In this document: positions 1 to 8,460 of the stretch, piece by piece
Position numbering within the stretch: the stretch's first letter is position 1
Layout: each line of letters opens with the position of its first letter
NCBI GenBank assembly: GCA_964407665.1
Contig: CAYOWK010000004.1
Location: 1-64,000 of the forward strand
Direction of reading: 5' to 3'
DNA length: 64,000 nt
Source: CAYOWK01 sp964407665
GTDB taxonomy: Bacteria > Pseudomonadota > Alphaproteobacteria > Caulobacterales > Hyphomonadaceae
Notes under the pieces: model-generated
What the model saw: the letters and a program-made list of their open reading frames with translations, nothing else
The model's database searches: none
What the model was told of the DNA's origin: nothing
Position numbers and translations under genes: made by a program

Positions 1-1184
1 TCTACCAGCTGCCCGACCAGCAGTTCGCGAACCTCTACTGGTTCCGCTACGACTGGTTCTCGGATGCAAAGAACAAGGCCGACTTCAAGGCCAAGTACGG
101 CTACGAGCTCGGCGTCCCGGTGAACTGGTCCGCCTATGAGGACATCGCCGAGTTCTTCACGGGCCGCCAGATCGACGGCAAGTCCGTCTATGGCCATATG
201 GACTACGGCAAGAAGGACCCGTCGCTGGGCTGGCGCTTCACCGACGCCTGGCTGTCGATGGCTGGCAATGGCGACAAGGGCGAGCCCAACGGCCTGCCGG
301 TCGATGAGTGGGGCATCCGCGTCAACGAGCAGTCCCAGCCGGTCGGGTCGTGCGTCGTGCGCGGCGGTGACACCAACGGACCCGCCTCTGTCTACGCGAT
401 CACGAAGTACATCGAGTGGCTGAAGAAGTACGCGCCCCCGCAGGCGCAGGGCATGACGTTCTCCGAGTCCGGCCCCGTCCCCTCGCAAGGCGAGATCGCC
501 CAGCAGATGTTCTGGTACACCACCTTCACCGCCGACATGGTGAAGGAAGGTCTTCCGGTGGTGAACGCCAATGGAACGCCGAAGTGGCGCGTCGCGCCCT
601 CGCCGCATGGCGCCTACTGGGAGGAGGGGCAGAAGCTCGGCTACCAGGACGCCGGCGCCTGGACGCTCATGAAGTCCACGCCCACGGAGCGCGCGCAGGC
701 CGCCTGGCTCTACGCGCAGTTCGTCACATCGAAGACGGTGGACCTCAAGAAGGCGCACACCGGCCTTACCTTCATCCGCGAAAGCACGATTCGGCACGAC
801 AGCTTCACCGAGCGCGCGCCAAAGCTCGGCGGACTGGTCGAGTTCTACCGCTCGCCGGCCCGCGTGCAGTGGTCGCCGACCGGCACCAACGTGCCGGACT
901 ACCCCAAGCTGGCTCAGCTCTGGTGGCAGAACATCGGCGACGCTGCTGCAGGCGCCAAGACGCCCCAGCAGGCGATGGATTCGCTGTGCGAGGCGCAGGA
1001 GGCTGTGCTGGAGCGGCTTGAGCGCGCAGGCGTTCAGGGCGAACTTGGGCCGAAGCTGAACGCGCCGGAGGATCCGCAGGTGTGGTTCGACCGTCCCGGC
1101 GCGCCGAAGGCCAAGCTCGCCAACGAAGACCCGGCGCCCGAGACGGTCGACTACGACAGCCTCGTCCGCAGCTGGAGCAACTGA
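1..1184 (+). CDS. ABC transporter substrate-binding protein, carbohydrate type (3' part)
   Basis: The frame is open from base 3 at the window edge, so the gene starts upstream and the signal peptide and N-lobe are missing. About 393 codons remain. The visible part (YQLPDQQFANLYWFRYDWF near the edge, then TFTADMVKEGLPVVN, RVAPSPHGAYWEEGQKLGYQ and a Trp/Tyr-rich C-terminal half) reads like a family 1 extracellular solute-binding protein for sugars or polyols. Such proteins deliver ligand in the periplasm to an ABC permease; the permease and ATPase genes would lie upstream of the window. The gene is closed by a strong hairpin just downstream. The substrate cannot be read from the sequence. Confidence 0.8.
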   Translation, partial: YQLPDQQFANLYWFRYDWFSDAKNKADFKAKYGYELGVPVNWSAYEDIAEFFTGRQIDGKSVYGHMDYGKKDPSLGWRFTDAWLSMAGNGDKGEPNGLPVDEWGIRVNEQSQPVGSCVVRGGDTNGPASVYAITKYIEWLKKYAPPQAQGMTFSESGPVPSQGEIAQQMFWYTTFTADMVKEGLPVVNANGTPKWRVAPSPHGAYWEEGQKLGYQDAGAWTLMKSTPTERAQAAWLYAQFVTSKTVDLKKAHTGLTFIRESTIRHDSFTERAPKLGGLVEFYRSPARVQWSPTGTNVPDYPKLAQLWWQNIGDAAAGAKTPQQAMDSLCEAQEAVLERLERAGVQGELGPKLNAPEDPQVWFDRPGAPKAKLANEDPAPETVDYDSLVRSWSN

Positions 1185-1212
1185 AGGTCTCACAAACGAA
1201 GCCGGAGCTAGC

Positions 1213-1241
1213 CGCGGTCAGGGCCGGACGCCCTGGCCGCG
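1213..1241. terminator. Hairpin between convergent genes
   Basis: GCGGTCAGGGC and GCCCTGGCCGC form an 11-bp stem with one G-T wobble, closed by one more C-G pair, around a CGGAC loop. It lies between the stop of the solute-binding protein and the stop of the DUF2892 gene on the other strand, so it can end transcripts from both sides. There is no strong T-run. Confidence 0.55.
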
Positions 1242-1249
1242 ATCGTTCT

Positions 1250-1453
1250 TCACCGGAAGGCGGTTCCGGGCTTCACGCCAAGGCGCTTGAAGATCATGGC
1301 TGCAGGGCAGAAGCCTGTGAAGGCCGCCTGCAGCATGTTGGCGCCTGCAAACGCCGACAGCCAGATCCAAAGCGGGTTGGCGGTCAGCGACAGGACGACG
1401 CCCGCCAGAACGACGAGCCCGGCGAAGGCCATAACGGCGCGATCCAGGGTCAT
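1250..1453 (-). CDS. DUF2892 (YgaP-like) small membrane protein
   Basis: This 67-residue protein has two hydrophobic segments (about residues 6-24 and 28-53) and the TGFCPAA motif typical of DUF2892. In E. coli YgaP the same two-helix domain is fused behind a rhodanese domain. Here the rhodanese is a separate gene on the other side of the divergent promoter. It is the third gene of the sqr-trxC-DUF2892 operon, 11 bp behind trxC. A role in handling sulfane sulfur at the membrane is inferred from its partners. The family call is firm; the function is not. Confidence 0.75.
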   Translation of the reverse strand: MTLDRAVMAFAGLVVLAGVVLSLTANPLWIWLSAFAGANMLQAAFTGFCPAAMIFKRLGVKPGTAFR

Positions 1454-1464
1454 GGGATGGTCCT

Positions 1465-1926
1465 TCAGGTGTTAGGATTGGGGTTGGCGCGGAGGTGGCC
1501 GCGCACCCAGTTTGTAAGCGCCTCGGCCGTCATCAGGCCGGCCTTGCGGTCGATGATGCTGCCATCGCGGAAGAGGATCAGGGCGGGAATGCCGGAGACG
1601 CCCAGCTTTCTGACCATCTGGCTCTCGTCAGCGTTCAGCTTCACAAGGCGCGCCTGTCCCGCAAGCGTCCTGGCGGCAGCCGTGAAGTGCGGAGCCATGG
1701 CGCGGCAAGGGCCGCACCACGGCGCCCAGACGTCCAGCAGGACGAGGTCCGAGGATTTCGAGAGTATCTTCTCCAGCAGGGCGTCGTTGGCCTCGACAGG
1801 TGCGTCAAGGCCGAGCGACGCCGAACAGCGGCCGCACTTTGCGGCTGCTGCGGGCTTTCCGCTGGCTACGCGATTTACGGAGCCGCAGGCGGCGCAAACG
1901 ACCTGACTGGACAGCGCGACACTCAT
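1465..1926 (-). CDS. trxC: Thioredoxin 2 (zinc-ribbon thioredoxin)
   Basis: The 153-residue protein has an N-terminal zinc ribbon (C11-x2-C14 and C31-x2-C34) followed by a thioredoxin fold with the active site WCGPC (C71, C74). This architecture defines TrxC. It is a cytoplasmic disulfide reductase that can also reduce persulfides and polysulfides. It lies 4 bp downstream of the sulfide:quinone oxidoreductase stop, so the two are co-transcribed, which suggests a job in releasing or reducing the sulfane sulfur that enzyme produces. ATG start at 1926. Confidence 0.88.
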   Translation of the reverse strand: MSVALSSQVVCAACGSVNRVASGKPAAAAKCGRCSASLGLDAPVEANDALLEKILSKSSDLVLLDVWAPWCGPCRAMAPHFTAAARTLAGQARLVKLNADESQMVRKLGVSGIPALILFRDGSIIDRKAGLMTAEALTNWVRGHLRANPNPNT

Positions 1927-1930
1927 CCGT

Positions 1931-3202
1931 TCATCCCTTCACTTTGTGGATCCCGAGGGTGTCCATCACCAGCTTTTCGTAGAAGGGTTCGCTCTCGCCC
2001 TTCCGGATCTTGCCGATGAAATAGGATTCGAAGCCGGCTTTCGCCATGTGCACCCAGCCGCCTTTTGCAGACCAGTTCACGTTGCGCGGCGGTATCTGCG
2101 GCTGTGCAACGAAGGCGACACCGCCATCGCCGAAGTCGGCGAGACACACGGCGTTCCATGTCGCCTCGGCGTCCGGCGTCTCGCCGCGCAGCAGCGCGCC
2201 AATGTTGTGGGCTGTCGCGGTCACCATCGACTCGATCATGAAGCCCGTCTTCGGCACGCCAACCGGGACCGGCGTCTTGCCCATGGGTGGAATGGCCACG
2301 GTGACGCCGATGCCGAACACGTTCTGATAAGTCGGATTGCGCTGGTGCTTGTCGATCAGGACGAAGCCGCGCGGATTGACGAGGTTCTCGACGCCGCGAA
2401 TGGCGGGCACGCCACGGAATGCCGGCAGCATCATGGAATAGGCAAAGGGCAGGTCGTGCGTCGCCTTGACGGTCCCGTCTTCGCCAACCTCCTCCACATG
2501 CATCATCCCGGCATCGACGCTTGTGACGCGTGCGCTGGTAATCCACTTCATGTGGCGGTTGCGCATTTCACTTTCGAGGAGGCCCTTGGTGTCGCCGACG
2601 CCATCGAGGCCAAGGTGTCCGACATAGGGTTCGGAGGTGACAAAGGTCATCGGGACCTTGTCGCGGATCCTGCGCTTGCGAAGCTCGGTATCAAGGATCA
2701 TCGCAAACTCGTAGGCCGGCCCGAAGCAAGAGGCGCCCTGAACGGCGCCGACCACGATGGGGCCGGGGTTCTCGCAGAACCGCTCGAAGGCAGCGGCCGC
2801 ATGCTCTGCGTGTTCGGTCTGGCAGATCGATTGTGTGAAGCCTTGGGGGCCGAAGCCCGGAATCTCATCGAACGCCAGATCAGGCCCGGTCGCAATCACC
2901 AGATAGTCGTAGCTGACCGACCGGCCGTCCTCGAGCTCTAGCCGGTTCTCGGCCGGAACGACGCGCGAGGCGCCTGTCGGTATGAAGTTGATGCCCTTGC
3001 GCTTCATCACGGGGCGGAGGTCCACCTCGATGTCCTTGCGCTTGCGCCAGCTCACGGCGACCCACGGATTGGACGGCACGAACTGGTAGTTCGGCCCCTT
3101 CGAGACGACGGTGAGCTCGTCCTTCTTTCGAAGCTGGTCGCGCACTTCATAGGCCGCGATCGCGCCGCCAAGTCCGGCGCCCAGTACGACGATGTGTGCC
3201 AT
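1931..3202 (-). CDS. sqr: Sulfide:quinone oxidoreductase (type I-like)
   Basis: This 423-residue flavoprotein opens with a dinucleotide-binding motif (VVLGAGLGG). It carries all three redox cysteines known in Acidithiobacillus SQR: C127 in QSICQTEHA, C159 in GASCFGPAYEF and C353 in AVCLADFGD, against C128, C160 and C356 in that enzyme. It also has the TPVPVGVPKTGFMIE region. The predicted reaction is oxidation of sulfide to sulfane sulfur with electrons passed to quinone, at the inner membrane. The open frame reaches further upstream, but ATG 3202 is chosen because GGGAGG lies just before it and the flavin-binding motif begins five residues in. It is the first gene of the sqr-trxC-DUF2892 operon and diverges from an ArsR-type regulator. 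Confidence 0.85.
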   Translation of the reverse strand: MAHIVVLGAGLGGAIAAYEVRDQLRKKDELTVVSKGPNYQFVPSNPWVAVSWRKRKDIEVDLRPVMKRKGINFIPTGASRVVPAENRLELEDGRSVSYDYLVIATGPDLAFDEIPGFGPQGFTQSICQTEHAEHAAAAFERFCENPGPIVVGAVQGASCFGPAYEFAMILDTELRKRRIRDKVPMTFVTSEPYVGHLGLDGVGDTKGLLESEMRNRHMKWITSARVTSVDAGMMHVEEVGEDGTVKATHDLPFAYSMMLPAFRGVPAIRGVENLVNPRGFVLIDKHQRNPTYQNVFGIGVTVAIPPMGKTPVPVGVPKTGFMIESMVTATAHNIGALLRGETPDAEATWNAVCLADFGDGGVAFVAQPQIPPRNVNWSAKGGWVHMAKAGFESYFIGKIRKGESEPFYEKLVMDTLGIHKVKG

Positions 3203-3235
3203 GGTTTCCTCCCGGGGGGGTTGCCTCTTTCGGTA

Positions 3236-3275
3236 TTGACAATATATGTGAACTCGCGCATATACGCAAGTATGC
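3236..3275. promoter_or_regulatory. Overlapping divergent promoters and probable persulfide-regulator operator
   Basis: On the minus strand TTGCGT (3269-3264) and TATATT (3246-3241) are 17 bp apart and would drive sqr. On the plus strand TTGACA (3236-3241) precedes an AT-rich CATATACG stretch at 3259-3266 and would drive the regulator. Within them lies the inverted repeat GCATA-N8-TATGC (3258-3275). The two promoters fully overlap, so one bound repressor would silence both directions. The boxes are seen; use by the ArsR-type protein is inference. Confidence 0.6.
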
Positions 3276-3589
3276 AAATACGTGCTGCAGATATGGCCAG
3301 TCAGGCGGCGGACGCCAGCGACCTCCTGAGGACGCTGGCAAGCCCGCATCGTCTCATGATCGTGTGCCGCCTGATTGAGGGGGATCAATGCGTTGGCGGC
3401 CTTGCTGCCGATCTTGGTCTTCAGCAGACGCTGGTGTCCCAGCATCTGGCAATCCTGAGGCGTCAGCGCATTGTCGAGGCAAGCCGCGCCGGTCAGACCA
3501 TTCGCTACCGTCTCAGCAGCGGCATCGCCCGATCCATCGCCGAAACGCTGGCGGCCCATTTCTGTGCGATCCCCGCCGGCAACAACTAG
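3272..3589 (+). CDS. ArsR-family regulator, BigR/SqrR-like persulfide sensor
   Basis: This 105-residue winged-helix repressor has the recognition helix around QQTLVSQHLAILR and the wing around GQTIRYRL. C32 (in IVCRL) and C98 (in AHFCA) are 66 residues apart, the same spacing as the dithiol pairs C42/C108 of BigR and C41/C107 of SqrR, which form a polysulfide link and release DNA. C40 is additional. ATG 3272 starts at the predicted transcription start, so the message may be leaderless; ATG 3293 is the alternative. It diverges from sqr and heads a run with the rhodanese and RND genes, so it probably controls both arms. Confidence 0.82.
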   Translation: MQIRAADMASQAADASDLLRTLASPHRLMIVCRLIEGDQCVGGLAADLGLQQTLVSQHLAILRRQRIVEASRAGQTIRYRLSSGIARSIAETLAAHFCAIPAGNN

Positions 3590-3609
3590 GCAGGTTAAGG
3601 AGTCATTCG

Positions 3610-3972
3610 ATGTTCAAGTCACGCAGCGTCCCGACGGAAACACCCCAGCAGATCCAGGAGGCGATGGCCCGGGGTGAAATCGTACTGATCGATGTCAGGG
3701 AGCCCTCGGAGTACGCGGTCGAGCGTATCCACGGCGCGATGCTCTTCCCGCTCTCGACCTTCGATCCTGCGGGCCTGCCAGACGAAGTCGGCAAGCAGGT
3801 CGTGCTGCACTGCGGCTCGGGCAAGCGATCCGAGACGGCGTACCGGAAAGCCCTTACCGCTGGCGTGAAGGTCCGCAGCCACATGGCGGGCGGCATCATG
3901 GCGTGGAAAGCGTCCGGACTGCTGGTCCTGTCCGCCGATCCGTCGACTGGCGCCGTCCGCGATCGCGGCTGA
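3610..3972 (+). CDS. Rhodanese-like sulfurtransferase
   Basis: This 120-residue single-domain rhodanese has the LIDVREPSEY motif and the active-site loop HCGSGKRS with catalytic C68. It would carry sulfane sulfur as a cysteine persulfide. AAGGAG at 3596-3601 fixes the ATG at 3610, although the frame is open upstream into the regulator gene. It sits 20 bp behind the ArsR-type regulator and just ahead of the efflux genes. With the DUF2892 gene across the promoter, it supplies the two halves of YgaP as separate proteins. Confidence 0.85.
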   Translation: MFKSRSVPTETPQQIQEAMARGEIVLIDVREPSEYAVERIHGAMLFPLSTFDPAGLPDEVGKQVVLHCGSGKRSETAYRKALTAGVKVRSHMAGGIMAWKASGLLVLSADPSTGAVRDRG

Positions 3973-3991
3973 TAGAACATTGGGGATGGGC

Positions 3992-5029
3992 ATGCGTGCA
4001 ATACTTGGAAGTCTTGTTCTGGCGACAGCGGCGCTTGCCGCCGGTTGTGGCGGACCGAAGACCGAAGCGCCGAAGACAGAGCAGAGGCCGCAGGCCGCCG
4101 CCCTGAAGGTGACCGAGCGCACCGTGCCGGACTACCGCATGGTGTCTGCTGTCCTCACCAACCGCGATGTGGGCGATGCCCGTGCGCGGATTGGCGGTCG
4201 CATCGCCCAGATACTCGTCAAGGAGGGCGAAACGGTGCGGGCCGGGCAGGTCGTCGCTGTTGTCGGTGACGAGCGCATCTCGCTTGAGGCGGACGCTGCA
4301 GCCGCATCCGTGCGTGCCGCCGAGGCGTCGAACCAGCAGGCGCAACAGGACCTGCAGCGCGCCGAACGCCTCTTTTCCAGCGGCGCCGTCTCCAAAGCCG
4401 CGATCGAACAGGCCCGGTCGGCCGCCAAGTCTGCGGAGGCGCAATTGCAGTCCGCTAGGGCGCAGGCCGGCGCCGCGCGCGCTCTGAACAACCAGGGTCA
4501 GGTAGTCGCCCCGTCTGCGGGCGAGGTCACACGAATCCCCTCTCCGAGGGGCTCCGTCATCATGGCGGGTGAGGTGGTTGTGCAGATCACCACAGGCGCT
4601 CCGGTTCTGCGGATCGAGCTCCCGGAGTCCGAGGCGGCGAACCTCAAGGAAGGCCAATCCATCCGCTTCCTGTCCGACGACACTGATGAGCCGCGGCTTG
4701 CGACGATCCGGCAGGTCTACCCGGCTGTCACGGCTGGCCGCGTGATGGCGGACATCGACGCCGCCGGTATCGACCGCCAGCTTGTGGGCGGGCGCGTACG
4801 CGTGATGGCGCCAGCCGGCGAACGCTCCGCAATCGTGATACCCGAGACCTACATCGATACCCGGTTCGGCGCAGACTATGTCCGCCTCAGCCGCACGGGC
4901 GGCGCCACCATAGACGCCCCGGTGCAGCGCGGCGCCCGTATCCCGCTGGATGACATGCCGGATGGCGTCGAGATCCTGTCCGGCCTGCGCGCTGGCGATG
5001 AAATCCTGCTGGTGGAGCGCGCGTCGTGA
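3992..5029 (+). CDS. RND efflux periplasmic adaptor (membrane fusion lipoprotein)
   Basis: This protein of about 345 residues begins with a lipoprotein signal ending in LAAGC and then has the adaptor layout: a beta-strand and lipoyl half (VTERTVPDYRMVSAVLTNRDV, RIGGRIAQILVKEGETV), a coiled-coil hairpin rich in Ala/Gln/Glu (about residues 90-165), the second lipoyl half (VVAPSAGEVTRI), and beta-barrel and membrane-proximal domains. It would link the inner-membrane pump to an outer-membrane channel; no TolC-like gene is present here. GGGG at 3982-3985 favours ATG 3992 over TTG 3980 or ATG 3986. It overlaps the permease by 4 bp. Confidence 0.85.
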   Translation: MRAILGSLVLATAALAAGCGGPKTEAPKTEQRPQAAALKVTERTVPDYRMVSAVLTNRDVGDARARIGGRIAQILVKEGETVRAGQVVAVVGDERISLEADAAAASVRAAEASNQQAQQDLQRAERLFSSGAVSKAAIEQARSAAKSAEAQLQSARAQAGAARALNNQGQVVAPSAGEVTRIPSPRGSVIMAGEVVVQITTGAPVLRIELPESEAANLKEGQSIRFLSDDTDEPRLATIRQVYPAVTAGRVMADIDAAGIDRQLVGGRVRVMAPAGERSAIVIPETYIDTRFGADYVRLSRTGGATIDAPVQRGARIPLDDMPDGVEILSGLRAGDEILLVERAS

Positions 5030-8000
5030 ACCTTGGTATTTCGGGCAAGCTGACCGAGGCGACCATCCGGTCGCCGCTGACGCCGCTATTCCTGCTGACG
5101 GCTGTCGCCTTGGGTCTTCTGGCCCTCTTTACCATCCCGCGCGAGGAAGAGCCCCAGATCAGTGTGCCGATGGTGGATATTGCCGTTCGGGCAGATGGCC
5201 TGAAGGCCCCGGACGCTGCCGAGCTCATTACCAAGCCGCTCGAAACCATCGTCAAGGCCATCGACAGCGTCGAGCACGTCTACAGCCAGACGCAGGATGA
5301 CGGCGTCCTCGTTACCGCACGATTCAAGGTGGGGACGGATCGCGACGACGCGATCCTGCGCATTCACGAGCACATCCGCGCCAACTATGACAAGATTCCC
5401 ACGGGCATCCCCGAGCCGCTGATCGTGGCTCGCGGGATAAGCGACGTCCCGATCGTAGTGATCACCCTGTCGCCGGACGCGGAGGCTGCCGATCGCTGGA
5501 GCGACCAGGCTCTCTACCTTGTCGCCGAGGAGCTGCAGACCGAACTGGCCAAGGTCCAGGATGTCGGGCTGTCCTTCATCGTTGGGGGCCGCCCCCAGGA
5601 GATCCGCATATCGCCGGATCCCGGCCGGATGACGCTCTACGGCGTCCCCCTGAAGTCCGTCATCGACAGCGTCAGCAGCGCCAACGCATCCTTCCCGGCG
5701 GGCGATCTGCGCAGCGTCGACAAGGTCCAGTCCGTTGCGGTCGGCAACACCGTCGACACCGTCTCGGAACTTGAACTGCTGTCCATTCGCGCGGCCGACG
5801 GCCGCACAGTCTATCTGCGAGACGTGGCGGATATCACGCTGGGCGCCCGCGAGGACCAGGCCCGCGCCTGGCGCTTCAGCCATGAGGGCGACACCGTGCG
5901 GATGGCGCCCGCCGTCAGCCTTGCCATCGCCAAGCGGGATGGCGCCAACGCCGTCCTCGTCTCCCAGGCCATCGAGCACAAACTGCATGCGCTGGAAGGC
6001 GGTCTGATACCGGATGGAGTCACCGCCAATGTGTCGCGCAACTACGGCGAGACGGCTAACGAGAAGGCGAACGAACTTCTGTTCCACCTCGCGCTCGCCA
6101 CAGTGAGTATCGTCGCGCTGATCGCCTTTGCTATCGGCGTGAGGGAGGCCATCGTCACGGCCTTCGTTATCCCGACCACGATTCTCCTCACGCTCTTTGC
6201 CTCAAACCTGATGGGCTACACCATCAACCGCGTCAGCCTGTTCGCGCTGATCTTCTCCATTGGCATCCTCGTCGATGACGCCATCGTGGTGATCGAGAAT
6301 ATCGCCCGCCACTGGGCTATGAAGGATGGTCGCTCCCGCTACCAGGCCGCCATCGAAGCGGTGGCCGAAGTGGGCAATCCCACCATTGTCGCGACGCTGA
6401 CGGTTATCGCCGCCCTGTTGCCCATGATGTTCGTGTCCGGCCTGATGGGCCCCTACATGGCGCCGATCCCCGCAAACGCCTCAGCCGCCATGATCTTCTC
6501 CTTCTTTGTCGCCATGGTGCTAGCGCCCTGGCTGATGGTCCGCTTCGCCCGCAAGACGCTTGCGCAAGACGAGGGTGCGCATGGCGGCCACGACCAGGAT
6601 GGCGGGAAGCTGGGCCGTCTCTATCGCAAGGTGGCGACGCCCATCATCGCATCCCGCAAGTCGTCGCTCATCTTCCTGCTGGCTGTGGGCGTGGCGACGA
6701 TCGCCGCCGGTGCCCTGTTCGCCACCAAGACGGTGCGCGTGAAGCTGCTCCCCTTCGACAACAAGTCGGAGCTCCAGGTTGTAGTCGACCTTCCCGAGGG
6801 CGCGACGCTCGAGGCGACGGAGCGTGTCCTCATCGACGCGGCCGGCATCGTCAGCGGCATGCCTGAAGTCCTCGCGTCGGACGCCTACGCCGGCACGGCC
6901 TCGCCCTTCAACTTCAACGGCCTCGTCCGCCACTATTACCTCCGGAACAAACCGGAGATGGGCGATCTTCAGGTCACGCTGGCTCCGAAGGACAAGCGAA
7001 GCCGGTCCAGTCACCAGATCGCGCTCGACATGCGAGAGCGTTTGAAGGCGCTGGAGCTGCCCGAAGGCACATCTGTCAAGGTTGTGGAGGTTCCGCCCGG
7101 TCCGCCAGTGATTGCAACCTTGCTGGCGGAGATTTATGGCCCCGATCCGGAAACGCGCCGCGCCGTCGCTACCGAAGTCCGCAAGATATTCGACAGCGTC
7201 CCCTACATCGTCGATACGGACGACGGGTTCGGCCAGCAACGCCCCCGGCTGCGGCTGACGCCGGATCGTCCGAAGATGGACTTCTTCGGCGTGGCCGAAA
7301 GCGATGTCCTGCAGTCCATCTCCGTCACGCTCAACGGGCAGGCCATCGGCTATTCCCACCGGGGAGAGGGCCGCAATCCGATCGGTATCGCCGTGCGGCT
7401 CCCGCAGTCCGCGCGGACGTGGTCGAAGGAACTGGCGACCATGCCGGTCGCCCCGGCGGCTGACGGCTCGCGCCTCGTGGAGATGGGCGAGCTTGTTCTG
7501 GCTCGCGACGAGGTCGGCAGCTATCCCATCTTCCGCCGGGACGGACGCGCGGCCGAAATGGTGATGGCCGATCTGGCGGGAGCCTATGAGGCTCCGATCT
7601 ACGGCATGTTCGACGTCCAGGCTGCCATCGACGCCCACGACTGGGGCGATCTGCCCAAGCCGGCGATCAGTTTCTACGGCCAGCCCGAGGATGAATCCAA
7701 GCCGACGCTTCTGTGGGATGGCGAGTGGGAGATCACCTATGTGACCTTCCGCGACATGGGCGCCGCCTTCGCGGTCGCGATCTTCGGCATCTATATTCTG
7801 GTGGTCGCCCAGTTCAAATCCTTCCGCCTGCCACTGGTGATCCTGACGCCCATCCCGCTGACGCTGATCGGCATCGTGATCGGCCACGTGCTGTTCAATG
7901 CGCCCTTCACGGCGACCTCGATGATCGGTTTCATCGCCCTGGCCGGTATCATTGTCCGGAACTCGATTCTGCTGGTCGACTTCATCCGCCATTCGAAAGG

Positions 8001-8295
8001 GACGGGCAGGCCCATGCGCGACGTGCTGCTTGAGGCGGGAGCGATCCGGTTCAAGCCGATCCTGCTGACTGCGGTCGCGGCAATGATCGGAGCCGGCGTG
8101 ATCCTCTCGGATCCCATCTTCCAGGGTCTTGCCATATCCCTGCTCTTCGGGCTCGCCTCATCGACGCTGTTGACCGTTCTTGTCATCCCCGCGATCTACA
8201 TCGTCGTGCGGGATGATGGGCGGCCAGCTTCAGGCAGGCTCGATGACGAATCTGCGCCGGGCGGTCAGTCGTCCGTATTGCCGGCAGCCGGCTGA
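5026..8295 (+). CDS. RND efflux transporter permease (AcrB/MexF-like)
   Basis: This 1089-residue permease has the RND layout: TM1 near residue 25, a first large periplasmic domain, TM2-6, TM7 near residue 550, a second periplasmic domain, and TM8-12. The TM4 proton-relay motif is clear (SIGILVDDAIVVIEN). The length is slightly above the usual 1030-1050. It starts with GTG inside the GTGA overlap with the adaptor gene, so the two are translationally coupled. The link to a persulfide-type regulator, rhodanese and SQR is unusual and suggests the pump exports a sulfur-related or electrophilic toxicant; the substrate is not known. A hairpin follows the stop. Confidence 0.88.
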   Translation: MNLGISGKLTEATIRSPLTPLFLLTAVALGLLALFTIPREEEPQISVPMVDIAVRADGLKAPDAAELITKPLETIVKAIDSVEHVYSQTQDDGVLVTARFKVGTDRDDAILRIHEHIRANYDKIPTGIPEPLIVARGISDVPIVVITLSPDAEAADRWSDQALYLVAEELQTELAKVQDVGLSFIVGGRPQEIRISPDPGRMTLYGVPLKSVIDSVSSANASFPAGDLRSVDKVQSVAVGNTVDTVSELELLSIRAADGRTVYLRDVADITLGAREDQARAWRFSHEGDTVRMAPAVSLAIAKRDGANAVLVSQAIEHKLHALEGGLIPDGVTANVSRNYGETANEKANELLFHLALATVSIVALIAFAIGVREAIVTAFVIPTTILLTLFASNLMGYTINRVSLFALIFSIGILVDDAIVVIENIARHWAMKDGRSRYQAAIEAVAEVGNPTIVATLTVIAALLPMMFVSGLMGPYMAPIPANASAAMIFSFFVAMVLAPWLMVRFARKTLAQDEGAHGGHDQDGGKLGRLYRKVATPIIASRKSSLIFLLAVGVATIAAGALFATKTVRVKLLPFDNKSELQVVVDLPEGATLEATERVLIDAAGIVSGMPEVLASDAYAGTASPFNFNGLVRHYYLRNKPEMGDLQVTLAPKDKRSRSSHQIALDMRERLKALELPEGTSVKVVEVPPGPPVIATLLAEIYGPDPETRRAVATEVRKIFDSVPYIVDTDDGFGQQRPRLRLTPDRPKMDFFGVAESDVLQSISVTLNGQAIGYSHRGEGRNPIGIAVRLPQSARTWSKELATMPVAPAADGSRLVEMGELVLARDEVGSYPIFRRDGRAAEMVMADLAGAYEAPIYGMFDVQAAIDAHDWGDLPKPAISFYGQPEDESKPTLLWDGEWEITYVTFRDMGAAFAVAIFGIYILVVAQFKSFRLPLVILTPIPLTLIGIVIGHVLFNAPFTATSMIGFIALAGIIVRNSILLVDFIRHSKGTGRPMRDVLLEAGAIRFKPILLTAVAAMIGAGVILSDPIFQGLAISLLFGLASSTLLTVLVIPAIYIVVRDDGRPASGRLDDESAPGGQSSVLPAAG

Positions 8296-8318
8296 AGCGC
8301 CTGGTGGCCACCGGACGG

Positions 8319-8341
8319 CGGCTTCTGCAAGGAAGAAGCCG
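8319..8341 (+). terminator. Hairpin after the RND permease gene
   Basis: CGGCTTCT and AGAAGCCG form a perfect 8-bp stem around a 7-nt loop, 24 bp after the permease stop. No T-run follows. It separates the efflux operon from the operator-controlled genes downstream. Confidence 0.4.
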
Positions 8342-8373
8342 GGCAACACCGCCCGATTGACGTCACGTGAAAA

Positions 8374-8390
8374 TGACACATAAAGTGTCA
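8374..8390 (+). promoter_or_regulatory. Operator copy 1 of the sulfatase/dehalogenase regulon
   Basis: TGACAC-ATAAA-GTGTCA is a perfect 6-bp inverted repeat with a 5-nt purine-rich spacer. It overlaps a possible -10 (CATAAA, 16 bp after TTGACG at 8357-8362), which suits a repressor. It lies 70 bp upstream of the DUF1330 gene. Three similar sites occur at 14483, 16350 and 18635. Confidence 0.7.
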
Positions 8391-8460
8391 ATAGATCGCA
8401 CGCGCAACGTGCGGTTCGGCGTTCGCGTGCGGCAGGCGCAGCAATCAGAAGGGGCAGGGC

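Noticed and set aside
6520..7992. 490-codon minus-strand frame within the RND permease gene
   Set aside because: It is an antisense shadow of the permease gene; composition is Arg/Asp/His-rich with no domain and no ribosome site.
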